Source: an uncultured Collinsella sp. (GTDB lineage: Bacteria; Actinomycetota; Coriobacteriia; Coriobacteriales; Coriobacteriaceae). From it: 16,490 bases of DNA. Shown here piece after piece: positions 1 to 7,558 of the stretch (position 1 is the first letter of the stretch; the number at the start of each line of letters is the position of its first letter). The notes beneath the pieces are model-generated. The model searched no databases. It worked only from the letters and a program-made list of their open reading frames with translations, and was not told the DNA's origin. The translations under genes and the position numbers were made by a program. Location of the stretch: assembly GCA_900754075.1 (NCBI GenBank), contig CAAEBN010000009.1:1-16490 (forward strand). The letters are read 5' to 3'.

Positions 1-3000
1 TGCTGCGGCGGCAGCCGTAAGGGGAGCGTTGACATCGCCCGTGCCCGCAAGCGCGCCCGCTTTTCCGGAGCGTTTGTTATTGCCGTGATCCTTGCCGCCG
101 CCAGAGCCGCTGCCGTCACCGGAGCTGCTTCCGCCGGAGCTGCCGCCGCTCGAGCCACCATCGCCGTCGACCGTCATCGGTGCATCGTGAAGTCCCGTCG
201 TATCCGCGCTGTCGCATACGCCGACCTGCACTTCCGAGCGTTCGCATGCTGCGTCGGGTACGTGAAGCTCGTGCAGTACGGCACCCAGCGCCGAGTTTGC
301 GCCCGGTCGAATTTCCTCGAGCGTTACGGGATCGAGCGCCACCAGATTACGCGCCTTCGCATACAGCGTTACGCGTTTGCCCACTTCGTCGCTCCAACTC
401 TCGGGGATGGCGAAGCTCATGCGGAACTGTGCCGTGCAGCCCGGTGCCAGCACGGCGTTGCCGTTGTCGGCTACCAGCGGGTGCGTTGCAAAACGTGCGC
501 CCAGCGTCTCGAGCGCGTACTTCACGTGTGCCATATCGTTGGCCGAAGCGTCCTCGGCGAGCTCTGGATCGTAGATCGAAGCCATGCGTGCGCTCACTCC
601 GAATCCGATGGATGCGCTGGAGAACGGCTGGCTGGAGCCCTCTCGGTACAGATCAATCGTGCCGGCGGTCAGCAAGGTGTTGCCGTCGTTTCGCACCGTG
701 ACCATGAAGGATTCGCCTGCTGCTCCGGGCACCACCGCGCCCGAGGTAGCGACCGCGCCCGTCGGAGTGGCACACGCCACCAAGGGCACTTCGATGCCGT
801 GCAGCTCTGCCTCGCTCTTCTCCGCGCTCACAATGTGCGTGGCGAGCGCGGAGAGCATGCCTCCCGACGTCAAAAATGTCGTTATCTGATCGACGGGATG
901 GTCCAGCTCGCACATCACGAACGGCTCCGTGAACAGATCGTCTGCCAAGGTGCTGGCGAAGATGCGGAAGTGCTTGCCCATCACTGCTACCGGGTTGCCT
1001 TCTTCGTCGTAGGTTTGTCCCACCTTGCCATCGGTGTTCTCTACATAGAGCACGCACCTGCCGTTGTTGCTTACGCTAAACGATGCCGGGCCACAGCCTG
1101 CGGCACCCACGGGCTGCGTTGCAAATGCCGATGCGCCTCGTGTCCAAGTAATATGCTGCAGTTGCTCGTTGACGGTTGCCAAAAAGCCCGAATGTTGTGG
1201 CCACGGCACCGCGTGGGGTACTGTGGCATCTGGTGGTATAACGCCCCAACCCGCGATGGACTGGCCGATCACGGCATACGATGCGCAGCCACAACCGTTT
1301 GCAGTTTCGTATGCAACGGGCACCACCATTTTGCCGTTGATATTCTCGGGTACGCCCAGCTCGATGCTCGATGGCGCTTGCGGAAAGCGGAAGACCTGAC
1401 GGAACGTGAGGCTGTCGCCCAAATCATCCGACCACAGGGTGAAGCACTCCAGCGCAACCTCGGCCTCGCTGCCGAGCGCCTTTTCTGCGGTGGTTCCGCG
1501 GCGGTGGAGGTAAGCGCCCGACAGGCGCCCGTCGACCAGCGTCTTGCCCACCGTGATGCGTGGACACTGCAGACAATGGTGGCCATCCTCCTGAAGGCGG
1601 CCGCGCGAGATGCTGCGCCATGACGTATGCGACATCACGCGAACTCCGTCGTTGCTTATGCGCAGGCGCACAACGGACAGTATGCCGGCTGTGCTTGCCG
1701 TATCGAAAAGGGTGTTGTCGCCGTCGGGGCGCTCGCCCGAGACCAGCAGCACGTAAGCGTCCTGGTTTTCTCTTCCGTCCGTATATTCCACTACGTCGAA
1801 GTCGTAATCGAATATGCCGTCGCGCTCCACGTCGCCCTCGCCAAAGCCAAGGGGGAAGTCCACGGGCATGGGGGCAGACCACGTGCCGTTTGCCTTTGTG
1901 TGCACCACTAGGCGCGAGCGGCCATTGTCGCCGTAGCGCACCGAGGCGATACGGAACAGGCATTCTACGCCGGCGATCATTGCCAGCTTCATGTGAGCTT
2001 CGCTGAGCACGCCAGTAAACAGCACGTTGTCGCTCGAGGGCTTGATGCCGCCACGTTCGTCCTCCGATACACCAGCAGAATTGGCGTTGGGGTCTGCAGC
2101 GGCGTCCTTCGCCTGCCCGATATGGGTGTACTCATACATCGGCGCGGCGTTTTCGTCGTTCTCTATCAGTGTATGGACGAAATGCTCGATCTGTCCCGTG
2201 TCGTCGCTTTCTGCATCCGCCTCGAGCTCAATGAGCGTGACCGATCGGTCCCAATCGCGCACGACGGGCGCGACGTTTACGGCAGTGGCCTTAACCTCGG
2301 CGCGTGCGAGCAGCTCGGCGTTGGTGACGATGGTGGCCGATGCGATAAATTGCGGCACGCCGCCCGCCTCGATGTTGCCGGGCGTGCCGAAGCAGGCATC
2401 CAGCGTGTAAGGCGTATCCCCACCCAATGCGAGCTCAGAGCGTTGGAGCACATACTGGTTACCATTGTTCACCGACATATTCCACGAATCGAGGAGTGTG
2501 GGCCACGACCCCGACCAAGCCTTGGTGGTCCACTTGAACATCACAAACTGGAGTATCACATCGACATCGACGTCTGCACCTACGCGCAGTCGCGGAAGCT
2601 GGTGTCCATCTGCCTTCTCGTACCCAATGAACAGCGTGAGGGATGCAGCGCCGCGCACGGCAGACGAAGCGACGCCTGCAACGCCGGCGCCAAAGGTGAC
2701 GGCAAGCCCGATCTGGATGGTGAATGAGCCCGAGGTGTTTGAATAGTCGAGCGAAATGTTTTTAAAAAACGCCGCGCCGCTGCCGTGCGTGTGGGCACCC
2801 ACGGCGAGCGCCAGCTTCGCCAGCACCCAGGGGTTGACGTTTAGGAAAAACGGCACCGGTCCTAGGGTAAACTGCTCGGTCCAATTGAGGTCGGTTCTTA
2901 CCTGGAAGAGGGCTTTAATATTGCCGTATGCGGGGTCGTTGTTGCTACCCCAGGTTTTGCCCACCCAATCGTAGGCGAGCGAGCCGTACAGCTGTGTGGC

Positions 3001-3423
3001 GATATCCATCGTGAACAGCGGCGTACAGTGGTGGCGAAGGAGCTTGGTGTTCCTTGGATCGGTGCCCGAACCGGCACTCATGCTCTTGTACTGATTCCAC
3101 TTCCCCTCCATTTCGTCGAGGTAGCGGTTTGCCTGCTTGGCACCCGACTCGCGCGGCGACTTCTTCCAGTACTCCGGATCCGGATTGCCTGAATCGTTCA
3201 TGTAGCCGACCGGTTTGTATCCTCCGCCAAACAGTACGTACCCGGCAAACGAGAAATCGAACAAAATGGGGAACGAGGGAATCCAGCACGTGAACTTATT
3301 GCCGCCGATGCCGGGAAACGCCGCTGGGAAATCAAACGGAGTGACCTCTTGGTCCATGGTAGTGGGGACGATAGTGGTCGAGCCCGATTCCGCCTTTGCG
3401 GCCGGCGCAGTGACAACGGCCAT
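1..3423 (-). CDS. Giant LAxTG surface protein, C-terminal piece (downstream of frameshift, runs off the window)
   Basis: This reading frame stays open from 3423 to the left edge, about 1140 codons with no stop, and is the continuation of the gene starting at 4270 after a one-base shift. It encodes a beta-rich secreted protein: an aromatic-rich block (about 2950-3420), Gly/Ala/Val-rich sheets (about 2500-2900), a segment resembling propeller-like repeats (about 1600-1950), and a CARDB-like segment (about 380-760). A Gly/Ser/Asp linker (about 66-170) leads to LAGTG, followed by the start of a hydrophobic stretch (PLTAAAAA). LAxTG is the known recognition pattern of class E sortases of high-GC Gram-positives, so cell-wall anchoring is expected. 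No enzymatic domain was recognised. The ATG at 3423-3421 is internal and lacks a ribosome binding site, so independent translation is doubtful. The true stop and charged tail lie outside the window. Confidence 0.8.
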   Translation of the reverse strand, partial: MAVVTAPAAKAESGSTTIVPTTMDQEVTPFDFPAAFPGIGGNKFTCWIPSFPILFDFSFAGYVLFGGGYKPVGYMNDSGNPDPEYWKKSPRESGAKQANRYLDEMEGKWNQYKSMSAGSGTDPRNTKLLRHHCTPLFTMDIATQLYGSLAYDWVGKTWGSNNDPAYGNIKALFQVRTDLNWTEQFTLGPVPFFLNVNPWVLAKLALAVGAHTHGSGAAFFKNISLDYSNTSGSFTIQIGLAVTFGAGVAGVASSAVRGAASLTLFIGYEKADGHQLPRLRVGADVDVDVILQFVMFKWTTKAWSGSWPTLLDSWNMSVNNGNQYVLQRSELALGGDTPYTLDACFGTPGNIEAGGVPQFIASATIVTNAELLARAEVKATAVNVAPVVRDWDRSVTLIELEADAESDDTGQIEHFVHTLIENDENAAPMYEYTHIGQAKDAAADPNANSAGVSEDERGGIKPSSDNVLFTGVLSEAHMKLAMIAGVECLFRIASVRYGDNGRSRLVVHTKANGTWSAPMPVDFPLGFGEGDVERDGIFDYDFDVVEYTDGRENQDAYVLLVSGERPDGDNTLFDTASTAGILSVVRLRISNDGVRVMSHTSWRSISRGRLQEDGHHCLQCPRITVGKTLVDGRLSGAYLHRRGTTAEKALGSEAEVALECFTLWSDDLGDSLTFRQVFRFPQAPSSIELGVPENINGKMVVPVAYETANGCGCASYAVIGQSIAGWGVIPPDATVPHAVPWPQHSGFLATVNEQLQHITWTRGASAFATQPVGAAGCGPASFSVSNNGRCVLYVENTDGKVGQTYDEEGNPVAVMGKHFRIFASTLADDLFTEPFVMCELDHPVDQITTFLTSGGMLSALATHIVSAEKSEAELHGIEVPLVACATPTGAVATSGAVVPGAAGESFMVTVRNDGNTLLTAGTIDLYREGSSQPFSSASIGFGVSARMASIYDPELAEDASANDMAHVKYALETLGARFATHPLVADNGNAVLAPGCTAQFRMSFAIPESWSDEVGKRVTLYAKARNLVALDPVTLEEIRPGANSALGAVLHELHVPDAACERSEVQVGVCDSADTTGLHDAPMTVDGDGGSSGGSSGGSSSGDGSGSGGGKDHGNNKRSGKAGALAGTGDVNAPLTAAAAA
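37..51 (-). other. LAGTG cell-wall sorting motif of the surface protein
   Basis: Codons 51-37 read L-A-G-T-G, preceded by a Lys/Arg- and Gly-rich linker and followed by D-V-N-A-P-L-T and then an alanine run. This matches the LAxTG variant recognised by class E sortases. Only the first residues of the membrane segment are inside the window, so the signal cannot be seen in full. Confidence 0.65.
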
Positions 3424-4270
3424 GGGGGAGGAGAGCGTGTAGGTTTTTGCCCCGATAGTCGAGGACAAAGCGCAGCTTGCAGCCTTCTTCCAGAAGGCCC
3501 GGTGCCGCATCGAGGAACGTGTCTTCGAGCGTGAACGTCGCCAGATTATCCGCGTCCGATGCGCTGGCCTTGACTTGGCCAATCTGCGTGACGGTTTCGG
3601 GTGAGCTGCCCGCGGCAGGCGCTACTTTGTTGATGCGCAGCGTTGCCTGTCCACCCTGTGGTAGATGTGCCTGCACGGTAAAGGCGTGCGTATCGGGCTG
3701 TTCGTTTGCCGTGTCGTCCTTTGGCAATGCCATGAACGTGGCTTCAGCGTACTGGATGTCCCATTCGTCGAATGTGAGCTGGCGGAAGTACGGCTCGCCG
3801 TCGGAAAGCGGACGCGTGGGCGCGGTTATGGCGGTGCCGCCCTGGATACGCGCAAGGGGAATCTCGACATCACGGTAGCCCGCCATGCTAATGGAGATGC
3901 CGCCGTTAAAGTCGTACGCGTCGAGAAGCGTCGCCTCGTCCACGTAGCCTTCCGAAAGCGGTGCGATCTCAAAGATGGCCGTGCCTTCGTCATCGGTCGT
4001 GGCGGTGAGCTGCTTGCCTGCGGCATAGCGCGATGTGAGCGTGACCTGGGCACCCGTGATGGGCGTATTCTTGTTGGCAACGTCGACCACGACCACACCA
4101 AACATGGTGCGCGAGAGAACGAGCACCTTGAAGGGGTCTTCTTCGTCGGCATAGGCCTCGGTGGGGGCAAATGGCAGTATGAAGGCGTTTGCGCTGCCCG
4201 GCACGCGAGGCAGCATGATGCCTGCCAGCGAGGATGCTCCGGCGATAAGTAACGAACGGCGATCAAGCAT
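3332..4270 (-). CDS. Giant LAxTG surface protein, N-terminal piece ending at a frameshift
   Basis: This is the 5' part of the large surface protein gene. The first 29 residues look like a Tat-type export signal: the DRRSLL twin arginine, a hydrophobic core, then SANA as a plausible cleavage site. Residues about 45-120 resemble a carboxypeptidase-regulatory or Cna-B-like beta sandwich (ITGAQVTLTSR, DDEGTAIFEI, GYRDVEIPL). A second beta domain follows to about residue 270. Around residue 275 the frame stops making sense (LHALLPHGRCHCAGRKGG). The +1 frame reads KTYTLSSPMAVVTAP and then continues without a stop for over 1100 codons. The start at 4270 is supported by GGGAG 6-7 bases upstream. The piece ends at 3332 only because of the shift. 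The protein may be broken, phase-variable, or intact with a base-calling error here. The role is unknown, probably host or environment contact. Confidence 0.8.
   Translation of the reverse strand: MLDRRSLLIAGASSLAGIMLPRVPGSANAFILPFAPTEAYADEEDPFKVLVLSRTMFGVVVVDVANKNTPITGAQVTLTSRYAAGKQLTATTDDEGTAIFEIAPLSEGYVDEATLLDAYDFNGGISISMAGYRDVEIPLARIQGGTAITAPTRPLSDGEPYFRQLTFDEWDIQYAEATFMALPKDDTANEQPDTHAFTVQAHLPQGGQATLRINKVAPAAGSSPETVTQIGQVKASASDADNLATFTLEDTFLDAAPGLLEEGCKLRFVLDYRGKNLHALLPHGRCHCAGRKGGIGLDHYRPHYHGPRGHSV
3421..3453 (-). other. Frameshift site in the surface protein gene
   Basis: On the minus strand the reading runs through GGGG, AAAAA and CCCCC homopolymers (plus-strand C 3450-3453, T 3444-3448, G 3424-3428). 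Removing one base, most naturally one A of the AAAAA run, turns LDYRGKNLHALLPHG into LDYRGKTYTLSSPMAV and joins the two long open frames. This is what a one-base indel would leave. The sequence alone cannot separate a sequencing error, a fixed inactivating mutation, or slippage between on and off states. Confidence 0.75.
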
Positions 4271-4273
4271 TTT

Positions 4274-4329
4274 GGGCTCCCATCCCGCAAATATCGGTGG
4301 AAATACTCAAATTTTGCGGGAAGGAGCCC
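4274..4329 (-). promoter_or_regulatory. Hairpin that buries the ribosome binding site of the surface protein gene
   Basis: The plus-strand arms GGGCTCC (4274-4280) and CCCGCAAA (4284-4291) pair with TTTGCGGG (4313-4320) and GGAGCCC (4323-4329), interrupted only by CAT opposite AA. In the minus-strand mRNA the 3' arm contains GGGAG, the ribosome binding site for the ATG at 4270, and the stem ends three bases before that ATG. The 15 pairs would block initiation when folded. There is no U-run, so it is not a normal intrinsic terminator. A processing or RNA-stability role is also possible. Confidence 0.6.
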
Positions 4330-4426
4330 TATGGCGGTAGTGCCGTTCGAGGGCCAAAATGTCCAATTTGAGCTGGCGAAAGCGGGTGGAGCCGGAACGT
4401 GTTCGTTGCGCTTGGCAGTCCGGTTG

Positions 4427-5431
4427 CTAGCGCAACATGTGCGCGACCAGTTCGGCACGAGTTCCGATACCAAGCTTTGCATACACGCCGGACAGGCGGT
4501 TTTTAACGGTGCCCGGTGATACGCCCATATGGCGTGCGATTTCGGCGTTGGTCCATCCGCGGCAGGCGAGCATGGCCATGGTGAATTCCGTGGTCGTTAG
4601 ATCGTCGGCCACATCCTCGCCCGAATCGGGGTTGTGGATGCGCCGCCAGCCGTAGCTGAAGCGGTACGTGATCTCGATGATGCTCGCGAAGTCGTCAGGG
4701 CATTGCGTTTTTAGGCACGCCTCGATAAGCCCCTGTAAAAGGCCGTGGTGCTCGCCAATGAGCTCGATAAGGCCGTCGGGACGCGCAATGTCCCAAGCGG
4801 CTCCGAAGTGCGTTTTTGCGGCGTCGATGTCCTTGAGGCTCATGCAGGCCATGGAGGCTGCCAAGTGCAGGAACAGCTCCGAGATGGGATAGCTTCCCTG
4901 TTTCATGATCAGGGCGTTTTCCGCCATGCCCAGGCTGCGGCCGTATTCGCCGCGCAGATACAAGGCATGCGCCATCACGTAGCTGGCGAACAGGCGCAGG
5001 CCTTCGGGCAGATGCGCCGCAAGAGGATAAAACTCTACGGCGGAATACGGGGAAGGCAAGTGCAGCAGGACGCTCGCGGCTGAGGCGAACAGGATATGCG
5101 TGGCGTGGACGGCGGGCGATTCCTCGTCAGTTGGCGTATCGAGGATGCCCGCAAGGCAACGGCGGGCATCGGCGATGCGGTTGAGTGACAGATTGGCATA
5201 TCCGCAGATAAAGCATGCGGAATAGCGCAGTGCGGGGTCGGTGGCGTCAAGATAGGGGCGTGCTGTCTCGGCGGCGAGTGTGGCCTGTCCGCGAAAGTAC
5301 AGCGCTTCTGCCGTGGCGATGGTGCGCGAATCGGGGTCGGAAATGCCTGCAACCGCAGCGTCAATCTGCCCCGGCACAAAGGCAGTGCACATCAACGGCA
5401 TGGGAATGCGCGGGTAGCCATCGCAGTCCAT
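4427..5431 (-). CDS. LuxR-family transcriptional regulator with helical-repeat N-terminus
   Basis: This encodes a 334-residue cytoplasmic DNA-binding regulator. The last ~58 residues form a LuxR/GerE helix-turn-helix: CRGWTNAEIARHMGVSPG is the scaffold plus turn, and TVKNRLSGVYAKL is the recognition helix. The first ~270 residues are alanine/leucine-rich helices that look like degenerate TPR repeats. No receiver domain, ATPase or membrane segment is visible, so the input signal is unknown. The frame is also open from a TTG at 5458, but the ATG at 5431 has GGGAG at a spacing of about 7 bases and fits a TACAAT -10 box at 5466-5471, so I chose 5431. It lies 156 bp upstream of the surface protein gene on the same strand and is its natural candidate regulator. 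It is downstream of the histidine kinase gene (67 bp) and could receive read-through. Confidence 0.85.
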   Translation of the reverse strand: MDCDGYPRIPMPLMCTAFVPGQIDAAVAGISDPDSRTIATAEALYFRGQATLAAETARPYLDATDPALRYSACFICGYANLSLNRIADARRCLAGILDTPTDEESPAVHATHILFASAASVLLHLPSPYSAVEFYPLAAHLPEGLRLFASYVMAHALYLRGEYGRSLGMAENALIMKQGSYPISELFLHLAASMACMSLKDIDAAKTHFGAAWDIARPDGLIELIGEHHGLLQGLIEACLKTQCPDDFASIIEITYRFSYGWRRIHNPDSGEDVADDLTTTEFTMAMLACRGWTNAEIARHMGVSPGTVKNRLSGVYAKLGIGTRAELVAHMLR

Positions 5432-5452
5432 CTTCCATCTCCCATCAGGTGG

Positions 5453-5471
5453 CAACAATGCAACAATTGTA
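5453..5471 (-). promoter_or_regulatory. Possible promoter and tandem repeat before the LuxR-type gene
   Basis: On the minus strand TACAAT (5471-5466) resembles a -10 box. It overlaps a tandem repeat whose plus-strand form is CAACAAT at 5453-5459 and again at 5461-5467 (8-bp period). No good -35 box is seen at the right distance, so an activator or extended promoter would be needed. Tandem heptamers beside a regulator gene are typical of autoregulatory sites, but this is inference. Confidence 0.3.
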
Positions 5472-5498
5472 CCCCTGTTGCTCGGGACCCCTTTCGTT

Positions 5499-6650
5499 TT
5501 ACTGTTCGGTTGACGCTGCGGATCGTTTTGGAAGGCTCACGAGCATGGTGGTCCCGTTCTCGGAACTTGCTTCGACCTCTACCGTGCCACCGTGAAGCGC
5601 TGCAATCTCCCAAACAAGCGCTAGTCCGAGTCCTGCGCCGCCGTATGCCCTGCTGCGGGATTTGTCTAGACGAAAGAACGGCTGGAAGATGCTCTCTCGG
5701 TACTGCTTGGGTATTCCCGGGCCCTCATCTTTGACTCGCAGGAGCACGTGGCTGTCGCTGCCGCTGATGGAGACGTTGACAGTCGAGCCGGAGCGGCTGT
5801 AACGGATGGCGTTTTCGACCAGGTTGAACACCAGCCGATAGAGGAGCGCATCGTTCCCGATTACTAAAGCGTCTCCGGCGCAATCGAGGGTTACGTCCTT
5901 ATTTTCGGCAAGTGGCGCAAGGTCGGTGAGGACCTCTTCGGACAGGGGACCGAGTTCAACAGCGTCCCCGCAAGGGACGCTGCGGAGCTCACTCATCTCG
6001 AGCAATACCTTGGTCATTCGAGACATGCGCTCGGTTTGTTCTTGTAGCAGGCCGAGCAGCTCGGCTGTTTCGGGTCGCAAACCGGAGTGCTCAGAGATGA
6101 AAAGTTCAATCTGTGCTTGCATAAGGGCGAGCGGGGTGCGCAGCTCGTGTGCGGCGTTGCCGGTAAACTGACGCTGTGCAGAGAACCCTTCGCCAAGACG
6201 GGCGATCATGTCGTTGAAAGAGGCGCTGCATCGCTGCAGCTCGGTGGGCACATCTTCACTGAGTCTGATTTCGCTTAGGTTGTCAGGCTGCACGCGCTCT
6301 ACCTGGGCGGCAAAATCCCGTAGCGGCTTGAGCGTGCGACCGCTCACAAAGTATGCCAGCACGCCGCCAAGTAGCGTGACTCCAGCCGTGATGTACCAGG
6401 TTGTCGTGCCAAAAGACTCCTGTGCGTCGTTTACGACGATCGTGACCTTGTCATCGGGGGTCGCTTTCGTTGGGTCGAACGCCTGGGGCGAATCTTCGCC
6501 GGTTGCGTTAAAGGCCAAGATGTTACTGCCGATGGCATCCATGTAGCGCATGCCCGTATAGCCGACTAGGCAGTTCGTCAGCACGCATGCCGCACACGTG
6601 AGCAGTGCCGTCATAATCGTTATGCGCCATTGCAGGGAAAGCCTTTTCAT
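5499..6650 (-). CDS. Two-component sensor histidine kinase
   Basis: This is a 383-residue membrane histidine kinase of the EnvZ/OmpR-partner class. A first membrane helix (about 10-36), a short external loop of about 45 residues, and a second helix (about 86-103) give one small sensor domain. A HAMP-like linker (about 104-155) follows. The dimerisation/phosphoacceptor motif is AAHELRTPLA with H168. ATP-binding boxes are N280 in NLVENAIRYS, D308 in DEGPGIP, FQPFFRLDKS (about 322-331) and GGAGLGLAL (about 337-345). All catalytic motifs look intact. It overlaps the response regulator by 4 bp, and its ribosome binding site GGAGG (6662-6658) lies within the last codons of that gene, so the two are translationally coupled. 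The stimulus cannot be read from the short external loop. The neighbouring redox operon suggests envelope thiol or redox stress. Confidence 0.92.
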   Translation of the reverse strand: MKRLSLQWRITIMTALLTCAACVLTNCLVGYTGMRYMDAIGSNILAFNATGEDSPQAFDPTKATPDDKVTIVVNDAQESFGTTTWYITAGVTLLGGVLAYFVSGRTLKPLRDFAAQVERVQPDNLSEIRLSEDVPTELQRCSASFNDMIARLGEGFSAQRQFTGNAAHELRTPLALMQAQIELFISEHSGLRPETAELLGLLQEQTERMSRMTKVLLEMSELRSVPCGDAVELGPLSEEVLTDLAPLAENKDVTLDCAGDALVIGNDALLYRLVFNLVENAIRYSRSGSTVNVSISGSDSHVLLRVKDEGPGIPKQYRESIFQPFFRLDKSRSRAYGGAGLGLALVWEIAALHGGTVEVEASSENGTTMLVSLPKRSAASTEQ

Positions 6651-7321
6651 TCGCTATCCTCCATAACGTAGCCCTCTCCAATCCGATTGCGAATCGGGTC
6701 GTATCCCAAAGCGCTGCGTAGCTTTTTGCGGAGTGACGAGATGTGAACGCGGGTTGCGTTGCTAAAGCTGTTCACGCTGCTATCCCAAACGTGCTCGATA
6801 AGCTCCTCTTGACTTACCGGACGCCCCTGATTAAGCATCAGGTATTCCAAGATTCCCGTTTCCTTGCGCGTAAGAGATAAAGCCTCGCTGTTCACGGAAG
6901 CGATGCGCGCCTTGGTGTCAAAGCTGAGCTTTCCGCAGGTTAAAACTATGTCGCTTTGTGTAAAGCGTCTGAGGGTAAGGCTGCGAATCCTTGCCGCAAG
7001 CTCGTCCAGATGAAACGGCTTGGTGAGGTAATCGTTGGCGCCGGCATCGAGTCCGGCGACTTTGTCGGATACTTCGCCGCGTGCGGACAGAATCAGCACC
7101 TTGGTCTCGCAGTCAGTTTTCCTAAGTTCCCTGAGTACGGTCATGCCGTCGATGCGGGGAAGGTTGAGGTCGAGTACCACAAGGTCGAAGGCCTCAACGT
7201 CCAGTAGGTCGAGCGCCTCCTGTCCGTCGTGACAGCAGTCGACGCTGTACGCCAAGTTTCGCAAGCTGCGCGCGATTGCGTCACACAGCGCCCGCTCGTC
7301 CTCGACGATCAAAATACGCAT
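6647..7321 (-). CDS. OmpR/PhoB-family response regulator
   Basis: This is a 224-residue regulator with a receiver domain (residues 1-120). Acidic residues E7 and D8 and phosphoacceptor D51 (VVLDLNLP) are present, with S79 in the Thr/Ser switch position and K101 in LTKPF. A C-terminal winged helix-turn-helix (about 127-220) follows, with the usual ETGILEYLMLNQG and TRVHISSLRKKLR segments. The ATG start is preceded by AAGGAG at a spacing of about 6 bases. It is the first gene of the pair with the kinase and is transcribed away from the CxxC-ferredoxin-TlpA operon, across a ~90-bp intergenic region that must hold both promoters. That arrangement makes the redox operon and its own operon the most likely targets. 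Confidence 0.93.
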   Translation of the reverse strand: MRILIVEDERALCDAIARSLRNLAYSVDCCHDGQEALDLLDVEAFDLVVLDLNLPRIDGMTVLRELRKTDCETKVLILSARGEVSDKVAGLDAGANDYLTKPFHLDELAARIRSLTLRRFTQSDIVLTCGKLSFDTKARIASVNSEALSLTRKETGILEYLMLNQGRPVSQEELIEHVWDSSVNSFSNATRVHISSLRKKLRSALGYDPIRNRIGEGYVMEDSE

Positions 7322-7351
7322 AACAGTCTCCTTGCATATTCCAAATCGCGC

Positions 7352-7379
7352 TTAACACGGATTTTATAGCCGATATGGT
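7352..7379 (+). promoter_or_regulatory. Candidate promoter of the redox operon
   Basis: TTAACA (7352-7357) and TATGGT (7374-7379) are separated by 16 bases and would start transcription near 7386, about 25 bases before the first gene. The match is moderate. The opposing promoter of the response regulator must lie in the same 7322-7400 interval; a TATAAA on the minus strand (plus coordinates 7365-7370) is one possible -10 box, but it has no good -35. Confidence 0.35.
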
Positions 7380-7411
7380 CCAATGGTCGCGTAACGAAAG
7401 GAGTGGTCAGG

Positions 7412-7558
7412 TTGTTCAAAGCGGTAAAACCCGTGGTGCAGGTCGCTTTGTTGATCGTCGGAATTGCCATGGTGTGCTTTGGCGTTATGCGTGGCGAGGC
7501 GGATGCCGTGCTGGCCAAAGCGATTAGGCTGTGCTTGGAGTGTATCGGAATTGGATAA
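7412..7558 (+). CDS. Tiny CxxC membrane peptide (CD1871A-like)
   Basis: This 48-residue protein has a TTG start. AAGGAG (7398-7403) lies 8 bases upstream. A GTG at 7403 is in frame but overlaps the ribosome binding site. A single hydrophobic helix spans about residues 8-26. It is followed by RGEADAVLAKA and a C-terminal CLECIGIG with Cys41 and Cys44. This matches my recollection of the small CD1871A-type CxxC proteins of anaerobes, which sit beside a 4Fe-4S protein and a redoxin. The CxxC probably takes part in thiol exchange or metal/cluster handling at the membrane, but the biochemical role is not established. Its stop overlaps the start of the next gene (TTGGATAA), so translation is coupled. 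Confidence 0.8.
   Translation: MFKAVKPVVQVALLIVGIAMVCFGVMRGEADAVLAKAIRLCLECIGIG

Noticed and set aside
85..1623. 512-codon open frame on the plus strand
   Set aside because: It is antisense to the surface protein frame, has an implausible Arg/Cys/His-rich protein and no ribosome binding site; it is a shadow of a high-GC gene.
1993..2727. 244-codon open frame on the plus strand
   Set aside because: Antisense shadow of the same surface protein gene; no recognisable domain.
5432..5458. TTG start for the LuxR-type gene
   Set aside because: No ribosome binding site before it, and it falls at the predicted transcription start; the ATG at 5431 is better supported.
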